Below are positions 17,095 through 26,819 of a DNA stretch of 64,000 nucleotides, one piece after another. Where the stretch lies: contig NZ_KB898652.1 in assembly GCF_000377665.1 (NCBI RefSeq), forward strand, positions 204,530-268,529, given 5' to 3'. How positions within the stretch are numbered: position 1 is the first letter of the stretch; each line of letters opens with the position of its first letter. Both the position numbers and the translations under genes were made by a program. The notes beneath the pieces are model-generated. The model was given only the letters and a program-made list of their open reading frames with translations, did not search any database and was not told the DNA's origin. The stretch comes from Vreelandella zhanjiangensis DSM 21076 (GTDB taxonomy: Bacteria; Pseudomonadota; Gammaproteobacteria; Pseudomonadales; Halomonadaceae).

Positions 17095-19619
17095 ACGTTA
17101 CCCCCGATTCGCGCCATGTGGCGCTTCGCACCGTTACCAGCATGAGCTGCCAGGGTTGCGTCAAGCGGATGCGCGAGGCGATTCAGGCAGAAGACCCAGC
17201 GGCTGAGGTGGTGGGCACCCCGGCTGAAAAACGCCTTGAAGTTACGACAAGCCTGGACGATAGCCGACTGAACGCGGCGCTTGAGAAAGCTGGCTACCCG
17301 GCCAGCAACGACCCCGCCTCGCCGGCAGCGCCTGAAGCATCTCAAGAGGCGGCTGATATACCGGCCACGACTGAACAGCGCCCCAAGCCAGGTCCCAGTC
17401 TACGCCTGGCGATTAGCGGCATGACCTGCGCCAGCTGCGTTAAAAGCGTTCAGAATGCCTTGGGAAATACTCAGGGTGTGGAAGCCGCGAGCGTCAACTT
17501 CGCGACCCACACCGCTCAGGTGGTAGGCAACGCCGATGTGCAAGCCCTTATCAAAGCGGTCGCCTCAGCCGGTTACACGGCTGAGCCGATTGTGGATATG
17601 CGCGAAGCCGAACGCGTTCGCGCCGAGCAGGATGCCACTACCTATCGCCAGCGGCTGCGGGGCAGCGCCATCGCGCTGGCATTGGCCATTCCCCTGATGC
17701 TCAGCATGTTTATCTATCATCCGCATGTCATGGGCCTGGGCCGCGTTTACTGGCTGGTGATTGGCGTCTTGACCCTGGGCGTGCTCGCGTTTCCAGGCCG
17801 CCACTTCTTTATTAACGCTTGGAAAAATCTCAAACGCCATCAGGCCAATATGGATACATTGGTCGCGATAGGCACGGGTACCGCTTGGCTCTACTCCATG
17901 GCAGTGGTGCTGTTTGCTCCCTGGCTGCCTGAAATAGCCCAGGGCATTTATTTTGAAGCCTCAGCGATGGTGATTGGACTTATCTTGTTGGGGAACGCCA
18001 TGGAGCTTCGCGCTCGTGGGCGTACCAGCAATGCGTTGAAGCGCCTGCTTGATTTGCAAAGCCGCACGGCGCGCGTCATTCGAGGCGGCCAGGAGCAAGA
18101 GGTAGATGTGGATGATGTTCGTGAAGGCGACCATATTCGCGTGCGCCCCGGCGAGCGCTTACCGGTAGATGGCGAAGTCACCGAAGGCCAGAGCCATATT
18201 GATGAATCCATGTTGACCGGTGAGCCGTTGGCCGTCAGCAAGCAAACGGGTGATGACGTCAGTGCAGGCACGGTCAATGGCCAGGGCGGGCTGGTTTACC
18301 GCGCGACCCGTGTGGGCCGCGATACCCGCCTTGGGCAAATCACCGAGCAGGTCGCCAGCGCCCAGAATTCGCGCCCGCCGATTGGTGAGCTGGCGGATAA
18401 AGTATCGAGCATCTTCGTGCCGTCCGTCATCATTATTGCCGTACTGGCGGCACTTGTATGGTTTAACGTTGGCCCTGAACCACGCGTAATTCATATGCTG
18501 GTGGCGGCCACGACCGTGCTGATTATTGCCTGCCCCTGCGCACTGGGCCTTGCTACCCCCATTTCCACCATGATTGGCGTGGGCAAGGCCGCTGAACAGG
18601 GCGTACTGGTAAGAAGCGGCGAAGCGCTGCAAACCGCCAGCAAATTGACCACGCTGGTGGTCGATAAAACCGGTACGCTCACCGAAGGCAAACCCAGCGT
18701 CACCGATATGCAGCTATTTGGCATGAACGAAGCCACGGTGCTGGGTTGGGTACACGCCCTGGAGCGCGGCTCTGAGCACCCACTGGCGGCCGCCCTTATC
18801 GCCTACGCGGATGCGCAGGGCGCCGCGCCTGTCGAGACTCAGGGGTTTGAAAGTGTCACGGGCGGCGGTGTAAAAGCCGAGACGCGTGACGGTAACGCGC
18901 TTCTGCTGGGCAATGCGCGCCTGCTTGAAGATAGCGGCGTCGACCTTTCATCTGCCCAAAAAGACGTTACCGCGTTACAAAACCAGGCGCGTACGCTGGT
19001 GTATCTGGCAGTGGATAATCAGCTAGCGGCGCTATTCGGGATTAGCGACCCGTTACGTAATGATGCCGTCGCGGCCGTTAAGCGCCTGCAGCAGGATGGC
19101 CTGAACGTCGTCATGCTGACCGGTGATAATCAGCATAGCGCCGCGGCGATTGCCCGCGAAGTAGGTATTACGACGTTTAAAGCGGGCCTGACACCCGAGG
19201 ATAAGCACGCGGAGATTGAGCGTTTACAGCAGGCAGGGGAAATCGTGGGCATGGTGGGCGACGGTATTAACGACGCTCCGGCACTGGCGCGCGCCAACGT
19301 CGGCTTTGCGATTGGTCAGGGGACGGATATCGCCATGGAAAGTGCGGGGATTACGTTAATGCGTGGCTCGCTTCACGGCGTGGCCTCAGCGATTGAAACC
19401 AGCCGCGCCACGCTTGCCAATATCAAGCAGAACCTGGTGGGCGCCTTTGGCTATAACGTGCTGTGCATCCCGATTGCGGCAGGCCTGCTCTACCCAATGA
19501 CCGGCATGCTGCTTTCACCGATTATCGCGGGTGTCGCCATGTCACTCTCCTCCATCACCGTGGTGAGTAACGCCAACCGCCTGCGGTTCTGGAAGCCCAC
19601 TCAACAGGAGGCCTCATGA
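17091..19619 (+). CDS. copA: Copper-exporting P1B-type ATPase
   Basis: CopA pumps Cu(I) out of the cytoplasm. The 842-residue protein has two N-terminal heavy-metal-associated domains: the first with SCQGC near residue 20, the second with GMTCASC near residue 110. The membrane CPC motif is [11 protein letters not shown] (near residue 481), and the phosphorylation site is DKTGT. The TGEPLAVSK actuator loop and the hinge [11 protein letters not shown] are present. Cu(I)-type residues around the last helices ([23 protein letters not shown]) support copper rather than zinc. It overlaps the upstream MerR gene (ATGA) and the downstream 23-codon gene (ATGA), so all three form one coupled operon. Confidence 0.96.
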   Translation: MNVTPDSRHVALRTVTSMSCQGCVKRMREAIQAEDPAAEVVGTPAEKRLEVTTSLDDSRLNAALEKAGYPASNDPASPAAPEASQEAADIPATTEQRPKPGPSLRLAISGMTCASCVKSVQNALGNTQGVEAASVNFATHTAQVVGNADVQALIKAVASAGYTAEPIVDMREAERVRAEQDATTYRQRLRGSAIALALAIPLMLSMFIYHPHVMGLGRVYWLVIGVLTLGVLAFPGRHFFINAWKNLKRHQANMDTLVAIGTGTAWLYSMAVVLFAPWLPEIAQGIYFEASAMVIGLILLGNAMELRARGRTSNALKRLLDLQSRTARVIRGGQEQEVDVDDVREGDHIRVRPGERLPVDGEVTEGQSHIDESMLTGEPLAVSKQTGDDVSAGTVNGQGGLVYRATRVGRDTRLGQITEQVASAQNSRPPIGELADKVSSIFVPSVIIIAVLAALVWFNVGPEPRVIHMLVAATTVLIIACPCALGLATPISTMIGVGKAAEQGVLVRSGEALQTASKLTTLVVDKTGTLTEGKPSVTDMQLFGMNEATVLGWVHALERGSEHPLAAALIAYADAQGAAPVETQGFESVTGGGVKAETRDGNALLLGNARLLEDSGVDLSSAQKDVTALQNQARTLVYLAVDNQLAALFGISDPLRNDAVAAVKRLQQDGLNVVMLTGDNQHSAAAIAREVGITTFKAGLTPEDKHAEIERLQQAGEIVGMVGDGINDAPALARANVGFAIGQGTDIAMESAGITLMRGSLHGVASAIETSRATLANIKQNLVGAFGYNVLCIPIAAGLLYPMTGMLLSPIIAGVAMSLSSITVVSNANRLRFWKPTQQEAS

Positions 19620-19687
19620 GCTTACTGGTTAACGCAGCGGGCCTTGGACTAATTGCCTTGGTCGTCTGGTGGTTCTGGCTTAGCTAG
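19616..19687 (+). CDS. 23-residue membrane microprotein coupled to copA
   Basis: A 23-codon open frame starts at an ATG overlapping the copA stop (ATGA), with CAGGAGG seven bases upstream, an excellent ribosome-binding site. It ends at TAG 19685. The product is [10 protein letters not shown] followed by a single hydrophobic helix rich in L/V/I and tryptophan (VVWWFWL). From family knowledge, this strongly resembles the N-terminal anchor of the cupredoxin-domain proteins that often follow copA in gammaproteobacteria, but no cupredoxin domain follows. It is either a genuine small membrane protein, comparable to CcoS-like microproteins, or a truncated cupredoxin. The next gene begins 4 bp later, convergent. 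Confidence 0.6.
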   Translation: MSLLVNAAGLGLIALVVWWFWLS

Positions 19688-19691
19688 AGCG

Positions 19692-20309
19692 CTAACTCAC
19701 ACCGATATACCGCCCGGGCTTATGGTTCAGGGCGATGATCAAATTCAACGTCAGCGCCCCCAGCACCGAATAGCCAACGCGGTCTAACGGTAGCTGGGTA
19801 AGTGCCACCAGCAAAATCACCCCGTCGATGCCTAGCTGCACATAGCCCGCTCTCAGGCCGTGGCGGTCCTGCAGGTAGAGCGCTAGAATATTGATGCCGC
19901 CAAGGCTTGTGCGGTGGCGAAACAGCATCAGCATGCCAATGCCCATCAACGCCCCGCCCATGAGTGCCGCGTAGAGCGAAGGCACGCTTTCAAACTGCAC
20001 CCAGCCCTGGGTTAATTCAGAAAATAGCGATACCAGGCCAATAGCGATAAACGTGCGCAGCGTAAAGCTCCATCCCATACGCTTGATCGCCAGGTAGTAA
20101 AACGGCAGGTTGATGGCAAAAAACCACAGCCCAAACCCCCACTGCGTCACGTAATTAAGCAGCAGCGCCAAGCCCGCAGTGCTGCCGGTTAGCAGCACCG
20201 CTTGGGTATAAAAAGTAACGCCGAGTGCCACGAAAAACGTGCCGAGCAGCATCGCCATTATATCCTCATAGAGGCGGTGCTGGTCCTTGGGTAAATCTTC
20301 CACGCGCAT
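19692..20309 (-). CDS. YitT family membrane protein
   Basis: This 205-residue integral membrane protein has about five to six helices and the YitT-family start (LLGTFFVALGVTFYTQAVLLTGSTAGLALLLNY), followed by a repeated GGxxLGxG-type segment (AALMGGALMGIGMLMLFRHRTSLGGINILALYL). The family's transport role is undefined; some members are proposed metabolite exporters. The C-terminal cytoplasmic DUF2179 domain found in Firmicutes members is absent, as is usual in proteobacteria. It is convergent with the copA operon, 4 bp from its end, and is separated from recJ by 53 bp. Confidence 0.85.
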   Translation of the reverse strand: MRVEDLPKDQHRLYEDIMAMLLGTFFVALGVTFYTQAVLLTGSTAGLALLLNYVTQWGFGLWFFAINLPFYYLAIKRMGWSFTLRTFIAIGLVSLFSELTQGWVQFESVPSLYAALMGGALMGIGMLMLFRHRTSLGGINILALYLQDRHGLRAGYVQLGIDGVILLVALTQLPLDRVGYSVLGALTLNLIIALNHKPGRYIGVS

Positions 20310-20362
20310 TAAAACGCCCTTATGAAGTGTGGCGGGTTGATGAACCGGGGTGATGAAAGCGT

Positions 20363-22177
20363 TTAAACTGCGCTGGCATGCTCAACCATCAACTGCAGCG
20401 ACTCCCGGCCCCGCCAGCGGTTGCGGTTGAGCTTGTAAGCACAGTGCAGCGTGTCGCCAATATTGAAAGCAGGCAGCTCCCCCGGCGTTAAGGCGCGAAA
20501 CCAGATCGCTTTGCAGGTGATGGCACCCATGGAGAGCTCGAGCATCAAGTGCGCGCCATCAGCACCCACCGGGCGCAGCGCTTCGACGATAAAACGCCCT
20601 TCAAAAAGCGGTGCATCAAATTCACGTCCATAGGGGCCCAGCGCGTCGATCTCCTCAAGTGTCGCCAGCGAAAGCTGCGCGGTGGAAAGCTCGCCGTCCG
20701 TCCATAGCCTGGGATAGAGCGAACGCCCCTCCAGCTGTTCCGCCACGGCCTTGAGAAACGCTTGTTTAAACACGTCCAAGTATTCGCGAGGGACACCCAC
20801 TCCGGCAGCACCGCTGTGCCCACCAAAGCGTGGTAGCGCCTCTGGGGCCAGTTCAAAGGTACGCTGCAGCGCATCGCGCAAGTGCAAACCATCGATTGAG
20901 CGCCCAGAGCCGGTGAGCATATTGGGCGCCGCCGCCTGTGTCAGCACCAGCGCAGGGCGCCCGTAAGACTGCACCAGCCGGGAGGCCACAATGCCCTGAA
21001 CACCAGGATGACCATCTTCCAGAAACACCACCACGGCAGGCTCATCGGCGATCAGCGCACTGGCGGCCAGCGCCCGTGCCTCTTCGGCCATATCAGCCTC
21101 AATCGCCTTACGTGACTGGTTGTCCTGATCCAGCACTTCGAGCTGGCGGTTAGCGACGGCGTCGCTTTCGGCCAGCATGAAATGCAGTGCGGCATAAGGG
21201 TCATCCAGCCGCGAGCGGGCATTGATCCGCGGGCCCATCTGAAAGGCCAGGGTTTCGGCATTGAACGGCACGCTATCCGCGCCCAGGCGTGCAGCCATGG
21301 CGCGCCAGCAGGCGGCGTCCATGCGGTTGATCAGGGTTAACCCGTAGCTCACCACGGCACGGTTTGCAGGGCTTCCACCCAGCGATACGCAGTCCGCCAC
21401 GGTGCCCAGTGCCACATAGGAGAGCCAGGGCGAAAGCTTGGGCGTAGCGCTGGGCAATGCCCCCCACTCCACCAATACGCCACGCGCCAACGACATCAAA
21501 AGCCACGCCACCATGCACCCGGCGATGGTTTTATCCGGGTAGGCGCAGTCCGGGCGGGTCGGGTTCACGCAGGCGTAGGCCGACGCGGGCGGGCCGTCCA
21601 ACGGCAGCGCGTGGTGATCACTGACCACTACGTCAATGCCTGCCGCTTTGAGTCGCGCAATACGCGGCTCGTCACTGCTTCCGCAGTCAGCGGTAATCAC
21701 CAGTGTTGGGAATGGCTTGAGCGCCAGCGTGCGCTCAACTAACGGCAAGCTGATGCCGTAGCCATCGTGAATACGGTGGCCGATCAGGCTATGCAGTTTG
21801 TGCTCGGGCACACCAAACAGCTCAACCAACGTGCGGCGAATGACGACGTGGGAGGTAATCCCATCCACATCGTAATCGGTCAGAATCCCGATGGATTCAC
21901 CCTCCGCAACAGCCTGAGCAATACGTTCGGCGGCACGGCGCCCATCGGCAAGCTTTTCCGGGTGGGCCAGATAGCGCAGGCTGGGCGTAACCAGCGGGGC
22001 AAGCTCGCCCTGATAGCCGGGCAGCCGTGAGGCCAGAAGGCGCGCCTGAAGCTCGCTCAAGCCTTGTGCCTGGGCACGGGCGTAGACAGCCTCGTCCAGC
22101 GGACGAGGCTCCAGCATTAGCTGCGTAGTGTGCTGAGGCGTAACGGGCTGATTGGCATCTGGCAAAGCAGTCATCAT
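20363..22177 (-). CDS. recJ: Single-stranded-DNA-specific exonuclease RecJ
   Basis: RecJ degrades single-stranded DNA 5' to 3' in recombination and mismatch repair. The 604-residue protein has the DHH-family motifs: DYDVDG (near residue 98), ADCGS, VVSDHHALP, and the DHHA1-type GGHSGAAGVGVP. A C-terminal OB-like domain follows. It starts 3 bp after the thrC stop with two adjacent ATGs and no clear ribosome-binding site, so it probably depends on coupling to thrC. The hom-thrC-recJ order fits the gammaproteobacterial xerD-dsbC-recJ cluster with the threonine genes included. Confidence 0.96.
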   Translation of the reverse strand: MMTALPDANQPVTPQHTTQLMLEPRPLDEAVYARAQAQGLSELQARLLASRLPGYQGELAPLVTPSLRYLAHPEKLADGRRAAERIAQAVAEGESIGILTDYDVDGITSHVVIRRTLVELFGVPEHKLHSLIGHRIHDGYGISLPLVERTLALKPFPTLVITADCGSSDEPRIARLKAAGIDVVVSDHHALPLDGPPASAYACVNPTRPDCAYPDKTIAGCMVAWLLMSLARGVLVEWGALPSATPKLSPWLSYVALGTVADCVSLGGSPANRAVVSYGLTLINRMDAACWRAMAARLGADSVPFNAETLAFQMGPRINARSRLDDPYAALHFMLAESDAVANRQLEVLDQDNQSRKAIEADMAEEARALAASALIADEPAVVVFLEDGHPGVQGIVASRLVQSYGRPALVLTQAAAPNMLTGSGRSIDGLHLRDALQRTFELAPEALPRFGGHSGAAGVGVPREYLDVFKQAFLKAVAEQLEGRSLYPRLWTDGELSTAQLSLATLEEIDALGPYGREFDAPLFEGRFIVEALRPVGADGAHLMLELSMGAITCKAIWFRALTPGELPAFNIGDTLHCAYKLNRNRWRGRESLQLMVEHASAV

Positions 22178-22180
22178 GTG

Positions 22181-23569
22181 TTAACGGCGGTTATCCGCCA
22201 CAAACTGCTGTACGGCGCTCAGCTCAGCAGGCAGTACCGTGTAGCGCTCTTCCCGCTCCAGCAAATCATCCATGTGTGTGGGCAGGGGTACGCCCTGGAA
22301 ACCTGCTTTCACTACGGCCTCAGCAAACTTGGCCGGGTGCGCGGTGGCAAGCGTTATCATCGGCGTTGATTGATCAGCGCGGACACGCTCAGCAGCGCGG
22401 TAGCCCGTGGCGGTGTGCGGGTCGAGCATTTCACCAGTACGGTGATGCGCTTCGCGAATGACTTCCAGAATGGTGTCATCGTCCACACTAAAACTTGAGA
22501 ACTTCTCACGCAGCTTGGCAAGCGGCGCATCGGCAAGCGCGGTAGGCTCTTGCTGAAAGCGCTCCAGCAGTGCCGCTACGGCCGCGCCATCACGGTCATA
22601 GGCATCAAACAGAAGACGCTCGAAGTTCGACGACACCACGATATCCATGGAAGGCGCGAGCGTTGCCTCAAGCTCCTTCTTGGAGAAGTCGTTGGCGGCA
22701 AGCGTGCGGTGCAGAATATCGTTGGAGTTGGTGGCGATGATGAACTGCTTGACCGGCAGCCCCATCTTGTACGCCATGTAGCCCGCAAACACGTTGCCGA
22801 AGTTGGCCGACGGCACGCAGAAGCTGACTTCGCGATGCGGAGCACCCAGCGCGACACCTGATGCAACGTAGTAAACGATTTGCGCCATGATGCGCGCCCA
22901 GTTGATCGAGTTGACCGCCACCAGGCGCGTGCCGTTCAAAAAGTCCTGATTGGCAAAGCTTGCCTTGACCATGGCCTGAGCATCGTCAAAATTGCCTTCA
23001 ATGGCCACGTTGAACACGTTGTTGGCCAGTACAGAGGTCATCTGACGGCGCTGCACTTCAGACACCCGCTTGTGCGGATGCAGAATGAAGATATCCAGAT
23101 TGTCGCAGTGGCGACAGCCTTCAATCGCGGCTGACCCGGTATCGCCCGAGGTGGCACCCATGATTACCGCGCGCTCGCCACGCTTTTTCAAAAAGTGATC
23201 AAGCAGGCGGCCCAAAAGCTGTAGCGCGACGTCTTTAAACGCCAGCGTCGGGCCATGGAACTGCTCAAGCAGGAAGTGATTGGCGTCGAGCTGCTTAAGC
23301 GGCACTACCGCATCGTGGGTGAAAGTGGCGTACGCTTCGGTCACGATGGTGCGGAAAGTGCCGTCGTCGATCTCGCCGTTCACAAACGGCTTCATAACTC
23401 GAAAGGCAATCTCGGCGTAAGAGAGCCCGGCCATATCGGCCAGCGCTTCTTTCGAGAGAGTGGGCAGCTCTTCCGGCACGTAAAGGCCGCCGTCGCTGGC
23501 CATACCGGTTAGTACGACTTCTTCAAACGAGAGCGCGGGCGCCTGCCCACGCGTACTGATATAGCGCAT
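22181..23569 (-). CDS. thrC: Threonine synthase
   Basis: ThrC converts O-phosphohomoserine to threonine with PLP. The 462-residue protein is the long, fungal/gammaproteobacterial type and starts MRYISTRGQAPALSFEEVVLTGMASDGGLY. The PLP lysine lies in HGPTLAFKDVALQLLG, and the phosphate-binding loop is GATSGDTGSAAIEG. It is 6 bp downstream of hom, and recJ follows within 3 bp. The two threonine genes and recJ therefore form one minus-strand unit. Confidence 0.97.
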   Translation of the reverse strand: MRYISTRGQAPALSFEEVVLTGMASDGGLYVPEELPTLSKEALADMAGLSYAEIAFRVMKPFVNGEIDDGTFRTIVTEAYATFTHDAVVPLKQLDANHFLLEQFHGPTLAFKDVALQLLGRLLDHFLKKRGERAVIMGATSGDTGSAAIEGCRHCDNLDIFILHPHKRVSEVQRRQMTSVLANNVFNVAIEGNFDDAQAMVKASFANQDFLNGTRLVAVNSINWARIMAQIVYYVASGVALGAPHREVSFCVPSANFGNVFAGYMAYKMGLPVKQFIIATNSNDILHRTLAANDFSKKELEATLAPSMDIVVSSNFERLLFDAYDRDGAAVAALLERFQQEPTALADAPLAKLREKFSSFSVDDDTILEVIREAHHRTGEMLDPHTATGYRAAERVRADQSTPMITLATAHPAKFAEAVVKAGFQGVPLPTHMDDLLEREERYTVLPAELSAVQQFVADNRR

Positions 23570-23575
23570 AGTGGG

Positions 23576-24892
23576 TTACTCCCCTTCGCTCAGGCTTTCC
23601 ACGCGGATGCGTGTCACTGGCCCGGCGATATCGGCCATCGCTTCGATTTCGCGGATCGCTTCGTTCATCTGCTTCTCTTTGGTGCGATGCGTCAGCAGAA
23701 TAATCGGCACCAGTTCACCTTCGGTCGCCTCTTTCTGGATCAGCGCCTCGATCGAGATGCCCTGCTCGGCAAGAATAGTGGCCACACGCGCCAATACGCC
23801 AGGACGATCCACCGCCAGCAGGCGCAGGTAATACGCCGTGATGATATCTTCCATGGGCATAATCGGCAGCTGGCTGACGTCTTCATCAATACCGCTGAAC
23901 GCCAGATACGGCACGCGGTAGTGATGGTCAGTAGAGATATCGCGAGCCACGTCCAGCAGGTCGGCAACCACGGCAGAAGCCGTCGGCTCAGCACCCGCAC
24001 CGGCACCATAGTAAAGCGTGGGGCCAACCGCATCGCCCATGATGGCGATGGCGTTTTTGACGCCGTGCACGTTGGCCAGCAAACGCTCTTTGGGGATCAG
24101 CGTGGGGTGAACGCGCAGCTCAAGCCCCTGATCGGTGCGTTTGGAAATACCCAGGTGCTTGATGACGTAGCCCAGGTTATCGGCCTGCTCAACATCTTCA
24201 GCAGTAATCCGTGAAATGCCTTCAGTGAAGGCTTTCTCGAACTGGAGCGGCACGCCATAGGCAATCGAGGCCAGAATGGTCAGCTTGTGCGCCGCATCGA
24301 TACCTTCCACGTCAAACGTGGGGTCGGCTTCGGCGTAACCCAGTGCCTGCGCTTCGGCAAGCACGTCTTCAAAGGGCCGGCCTTCGTCGCGCATATGGGT
24401 CAAAATAAAGTTGCCGGTACCGTTAATGATACCTGCCACCCACTCGATACGGTTGGCACCCAGGCCTTCACGCAGCGATTTGATAACCGGAATACCGCCC
24501 GCAACGGCAGCTTCAAAGGCAACGATAACGCCCTTTTCATGGGCGGCCTTGAAGATTTCGTTACCGTGAACGGCAATCAGCGCCTTGTTGGCCGTTACCA
24601 CGTGCTTGCCGTTGGCAATCGCGGTCAACACCAGCTCGCGGGCCATGTCGTAGCCGCCGATCAGCTCGACCAGCACATCGACGTTAGGGTTATTAGCCAC
24701 CTCGAAAACATCGGTGGTTGTGTTAATACCGGTAATATCGCAGTCAGGATGGATACTGCGATGAGCCACCTGCTCAATAACAATAGGGCGGCCTGCACGG
24801 CGTGCAATATCATCAGCGTTGCGCGTCAACACATTGAACGTGCCGCCACCAACCGTGCCTAGCCCACAAATGCCTACTCTTACCGGTTTCAA
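23576..24892 (-). CDS. hom: Homoserine dehydrogenase
   Basis: Hom reduces aspartate semialdehyde to homoserine, the branch to threonine and methionine. The 438-residue monofunctional enzyme has the NAD(P) loop GLGTVGGGTFNVL at its start, the catalytic core GILNGTGN-type (here GIINGTGNFILTHM) with KLTILASIAYG, and a C-terminal ACT domain (VDRPGVLARVATILAEQGIS) likely to bind threonine for feedback. No aspartokinase domain is fused. No threonine-rich leader peptide was found in the 143 bp upstream, so attenuation of the E. coli thr type is not supported. Confidence 0.97.
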   Translation of the reverse strand: MKPVRVGICGLGTVGGGTFNVLTRNADDIARRAGRPIVIEQVAHRSIHPDCDITGINTTTDVFEVANNPNVDVLVELIGGYDMARELVLTAIANGKHVVTANKALIAVHGNEIFKAAHEKGVIVAFEAAVAGGIPVIKSLREGLGANRIEWVAGIINGTGNFILTHMRDEGRPFEDVLAEAQALGYAEADPTFDVEGIDAAHKLTILASIAYGVPLQFEKAFTEGISRITAEDVEQADNLGYVIKHLGISKRTDQGLELRVHPTLIPKERLLANVHGVKNAIAIMGDAVGPTLYYGAGAGAEPTASAVVADLLDVARDISTDHHYRVPYLAFSGIDEDVSQLPIMPMEDIITAYYLRLLAVDRPGVLARVATILAEQGISIEALIQKEATEGELVPIILLTHRTKEKQMNEAIREIEAMADIAGPVTRIRVESLSEGE

Positions 24893-24980
24893 AATACATC
24901 CCCTTTCGTATAGGGCGCATAAAGCGCCCGGTCTTAAATCAGTGTCTCAGCGTCATCGTGATATAAACGACGATTCTATT

Positions 24981-25040
24981 TAGATAAAACTTACTTGGAT
25001 AGAACTTACCTGGATAGAACTTACTTAAACAGGGCTTACG
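24981..25040. repeat. 15-bp tandem repeat running into the dsbC stop
   Basis: Four 15-bp units begin at 24981, 24996, 25011 and 25026. Units two and three differ at one base (TGGATAGAACTTACC and TGGATAGAACTTACT); units one and four are more diverged. The fourth unit contains the dsbC stop codon (25036-25038, minus strand) and its final codon. Confidence 0.82.
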
Positions 25041-25794
25041 CGTCGCCCAAGCCTAACATGGCAGCCAGTCTTTCTGGCGGTACAAAACCAGGTACCAACT
25101 GACCATTAGGCAGAATAATCGCTGGCGTGCCCTGTATTCCAAGCGACATGCCCAACTCATACTGCTCGGCGACCGGATTATCACAGTCAGACGGGCCAGT
25201 TAGCGCTTGACGCTGCTGGGCACGGGTCATGGCTTCGCTTGAATTACTTGAACACCAAGCCTGCTGTAGCGAGGTAGCCGCCGCGCTACCCATCCCCGCA
25301 CGTGGGAAGGCCATATAGTGTACCGCAATACCGCGCTCATTAAGCTCGGGTACGGTTTCGTGCAGGCGCTCGCAATACGGGCAGGTCGGGTCGGTAAATA
25401 CCACCACCGTTGCTTTGGGCTCATCTACCCCGCGATACACGATGCGCTCGGACTCAGGCACAGATGCCAGTGCGGCTACGCGATCCTGATTTTTGGCCTG
25501 CTCGGTTAAATTGACCAGACCCGTTTCTGCATTTTCGAAAAGATCGCCGACAAAAAAGTGGCTACCCTCGGCGTTGGAGTAAAACGACTCGCCGCTTTCC
25601 AGAAGCACATGATAAATGCCGTCCATCGGTGTTGCGGTTACCTGTTCAACCGGCATCTGCTGGCCATTAACGCTGAGCGATTCGCGCAAATGGTCGGCGG
25701 CGGCATCAGCGTGGGCTGCGATAGGTAAAACACTTGCCATGGCGAGCGTGAATAATGCAGTGCGTAATGAGGGAGTAACCGTACGTTGGCGCAT
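25036..25794 (-). CDS. dsbC: Thiol:disulfide interchange protein DsbC
   Basis: DsbC is the periplasmic disulfide isomerase. I use the ATG at 25794, which gives a standard signal peptide (MRQRTVTPSLRTALFTLAMA, cleaved after AHA near residue 29) and starts 7 bp after the xerD stop. An ATG at 25827 has a better ribosome-binding site but makes an odd N-terminus. The mature protein has the N-terminal dimerisation domain and a thioredoxin domain with active site CPYC (FTDPTCPYCERLHE) and cis-proline in GTPAIILPNG. E. coli DsbC has CGYC, so the CPYC here is a small departure. A second cysteine pair (WCSSN, SDCDN) is also present. Confidence 0.9.
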   Translation of the reverse strand: MRQRTVTPSLRTALFTLAMASVLPIAAHADAAADHLRESLSVNGQQMPVEQVTATPMDGIYHVLLESGESFYSNAEGSHFFVGDLFENAETGLVNLTEQAKNQDRVAALASVPESERIVYRGVDEPKATVVVFTDPTCPYCERLHETVPELNERGIAVHYMAFPRAGMGSAAATSLQQAWCSSNSSEAMTRAQQRQALTGPSDCDNPVAEQYELGMSLGIQGTPAIILPNGQLVPGFVPPERLAAMLGLGDA

Positions 25795-25801
25795 TCTTTC
25801 T

Positions 25802-26683
25802 TCAACCTCGCGGATGATGTTCAGCATGCAGATTCTCCAAGCGGGCTTGGGCGACATGCGTATAAATTTGAGTCGTGGATAAATCGCTGTGGCCTAACAG
25901 CAGCTGTACGACCCTTAAATTGGCCCCATGATTCAATAGATGTGTCGCAAAAGCATGGCGCAATGTGTGTGGCGACAGCGGGCGGGTAATTCCGGCTGTG
26001 ATCGAATGGGCTTTTATACGATGCCAAAAGGTCTGCCGGGTCATGGCCTTATCGCTTCGCCCCGGAAACAGCGCAGGCTTTGTCGGGTCGCTCATTAGCG
26101 CTGGCCTGGCCGTTTTCATATAGTGCGCAAGCCAGTCGGCGGCTTCTTCGCCCATAGGCACTAAGCGGTCCTTGTCCCCTTTACCCCGCACACGTACCAC
26201 GCCCTGGCGTAGGTTCACCGCGTCTCCGGTTAACGAGACAAGCTCCGATACACGCAACCCGCAGGCATACAGCAGTTCCAGCATGGTGCGATCACGCACG
26301 CCAAGCGGGGTTTCGATATCCGGCGCCATCAACAGGCGCTCGACCTCCGCCTCGTCCAGCGTATTGGGCAACCCGGGAAGAACGCGCGGCAACTTCACCT
26401 CAGCCAGCGGGTCGCTCGCCACATGGCCGTGCAGGCGCGCCCAGCGATAAAAACTTCTAAGACTCGATAACAGCCGGGCGTTACTGCGCAGCTGATAACC
26501 CTGCTCCCGGCGGGCGTCGAGCCATACGGGAAGCTGTTGAAGGCCGGGGGATAATATATCGTCGCCTTGCGCCACCAGATAATTCTGCCACGCGGTTAAG
26601 TCGCGCCGATAAGCGGCTAACGTATGATCGCTGGCACCCTGCTCCAACCAGAGGGCATCCAGAAAGGCATCAATGACGCTCAT
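25802..26683 (-). CDS. xerD: Site-specific tyrosine recombinase XerD
   Basis: XerD with XerC resolves chromosome dimers at dif. The 293-residue protein has the SAM-like N-terminal domain (residues 1-90) and the catalytic set: R in ACGLRVSELVSL, the K beta-hairpin (RVRGKGDKDRLVPMG), then HTLRHAFATHLLNHGANLRVVQLLLGHSDLSTTQIYTHV in residues 240-278, which supplies H-x-x-R, H/W and the tyrosine nucleophile. The length matches XerD (E. coli 298). dsbC follows directly, as in E. coli and Pseudomonas. A XerC reading is unlikely given this context. Confidence 0.96.
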   Translation of the reverse strand: MSVIDAFLDALWLEQGASDHTLAAYRRDLTAWQNYLVAQGDDILSPGLQQLPVWLDARREQGYQLRSNARLLSSLRSFYRWARLHGHVASDPLAEVKLPRVLPGLPNTLDEAEVERLLMAPDIETPLGVRDRTMLELLYACGLRVSELVSLTGDAVNLRQGVVRVRGKGDKDRLVPMGEEAADWLAHYMKTARPALMSDPTKPALFPGRSDKAMTRQTFWHRIKAHSITAGITRPLSPHTLRHAFATHLLNHGANLRVVQLLLGHSDLSTTQIYTHVAQARLENLHAEHHPRG

Positions 26684-26718
26684 ACGTTAACGGCCCCTAA
26701 GTTATACAGGTACATAAA

Positions 26719-26752
26719 CAAAACCCCGCCCCGCAAAGCGGTGACGGGGTCC
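26719..26752 (-). terminator. Terminator after the rpsP-rimM-trmD-rplS operon
   Basis: Read on the minus strand, a GC-rich stem (ACCCCG-type arms with CCGC/GCGG inside) closes a small TTT loop and is followed by TTTTGTTT. It lies downstream of rplS and before xerD. Confidence 0.8.
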
Positions 26753-26819
26753 TGGTATCTGGGCGCAACGCATGTTCAAGACGTACGTCAAGAACGAGGC
26801 ACGCCCGAGAAAGCGCCGT

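Noticed and set aside
24893..25035. Threonine-attenuator leader before hom
   Set aside because: No leader peptide rich in Thr/Ile codons and no alternative hairpins were found; the segment is mostly the 15-bp repeat.
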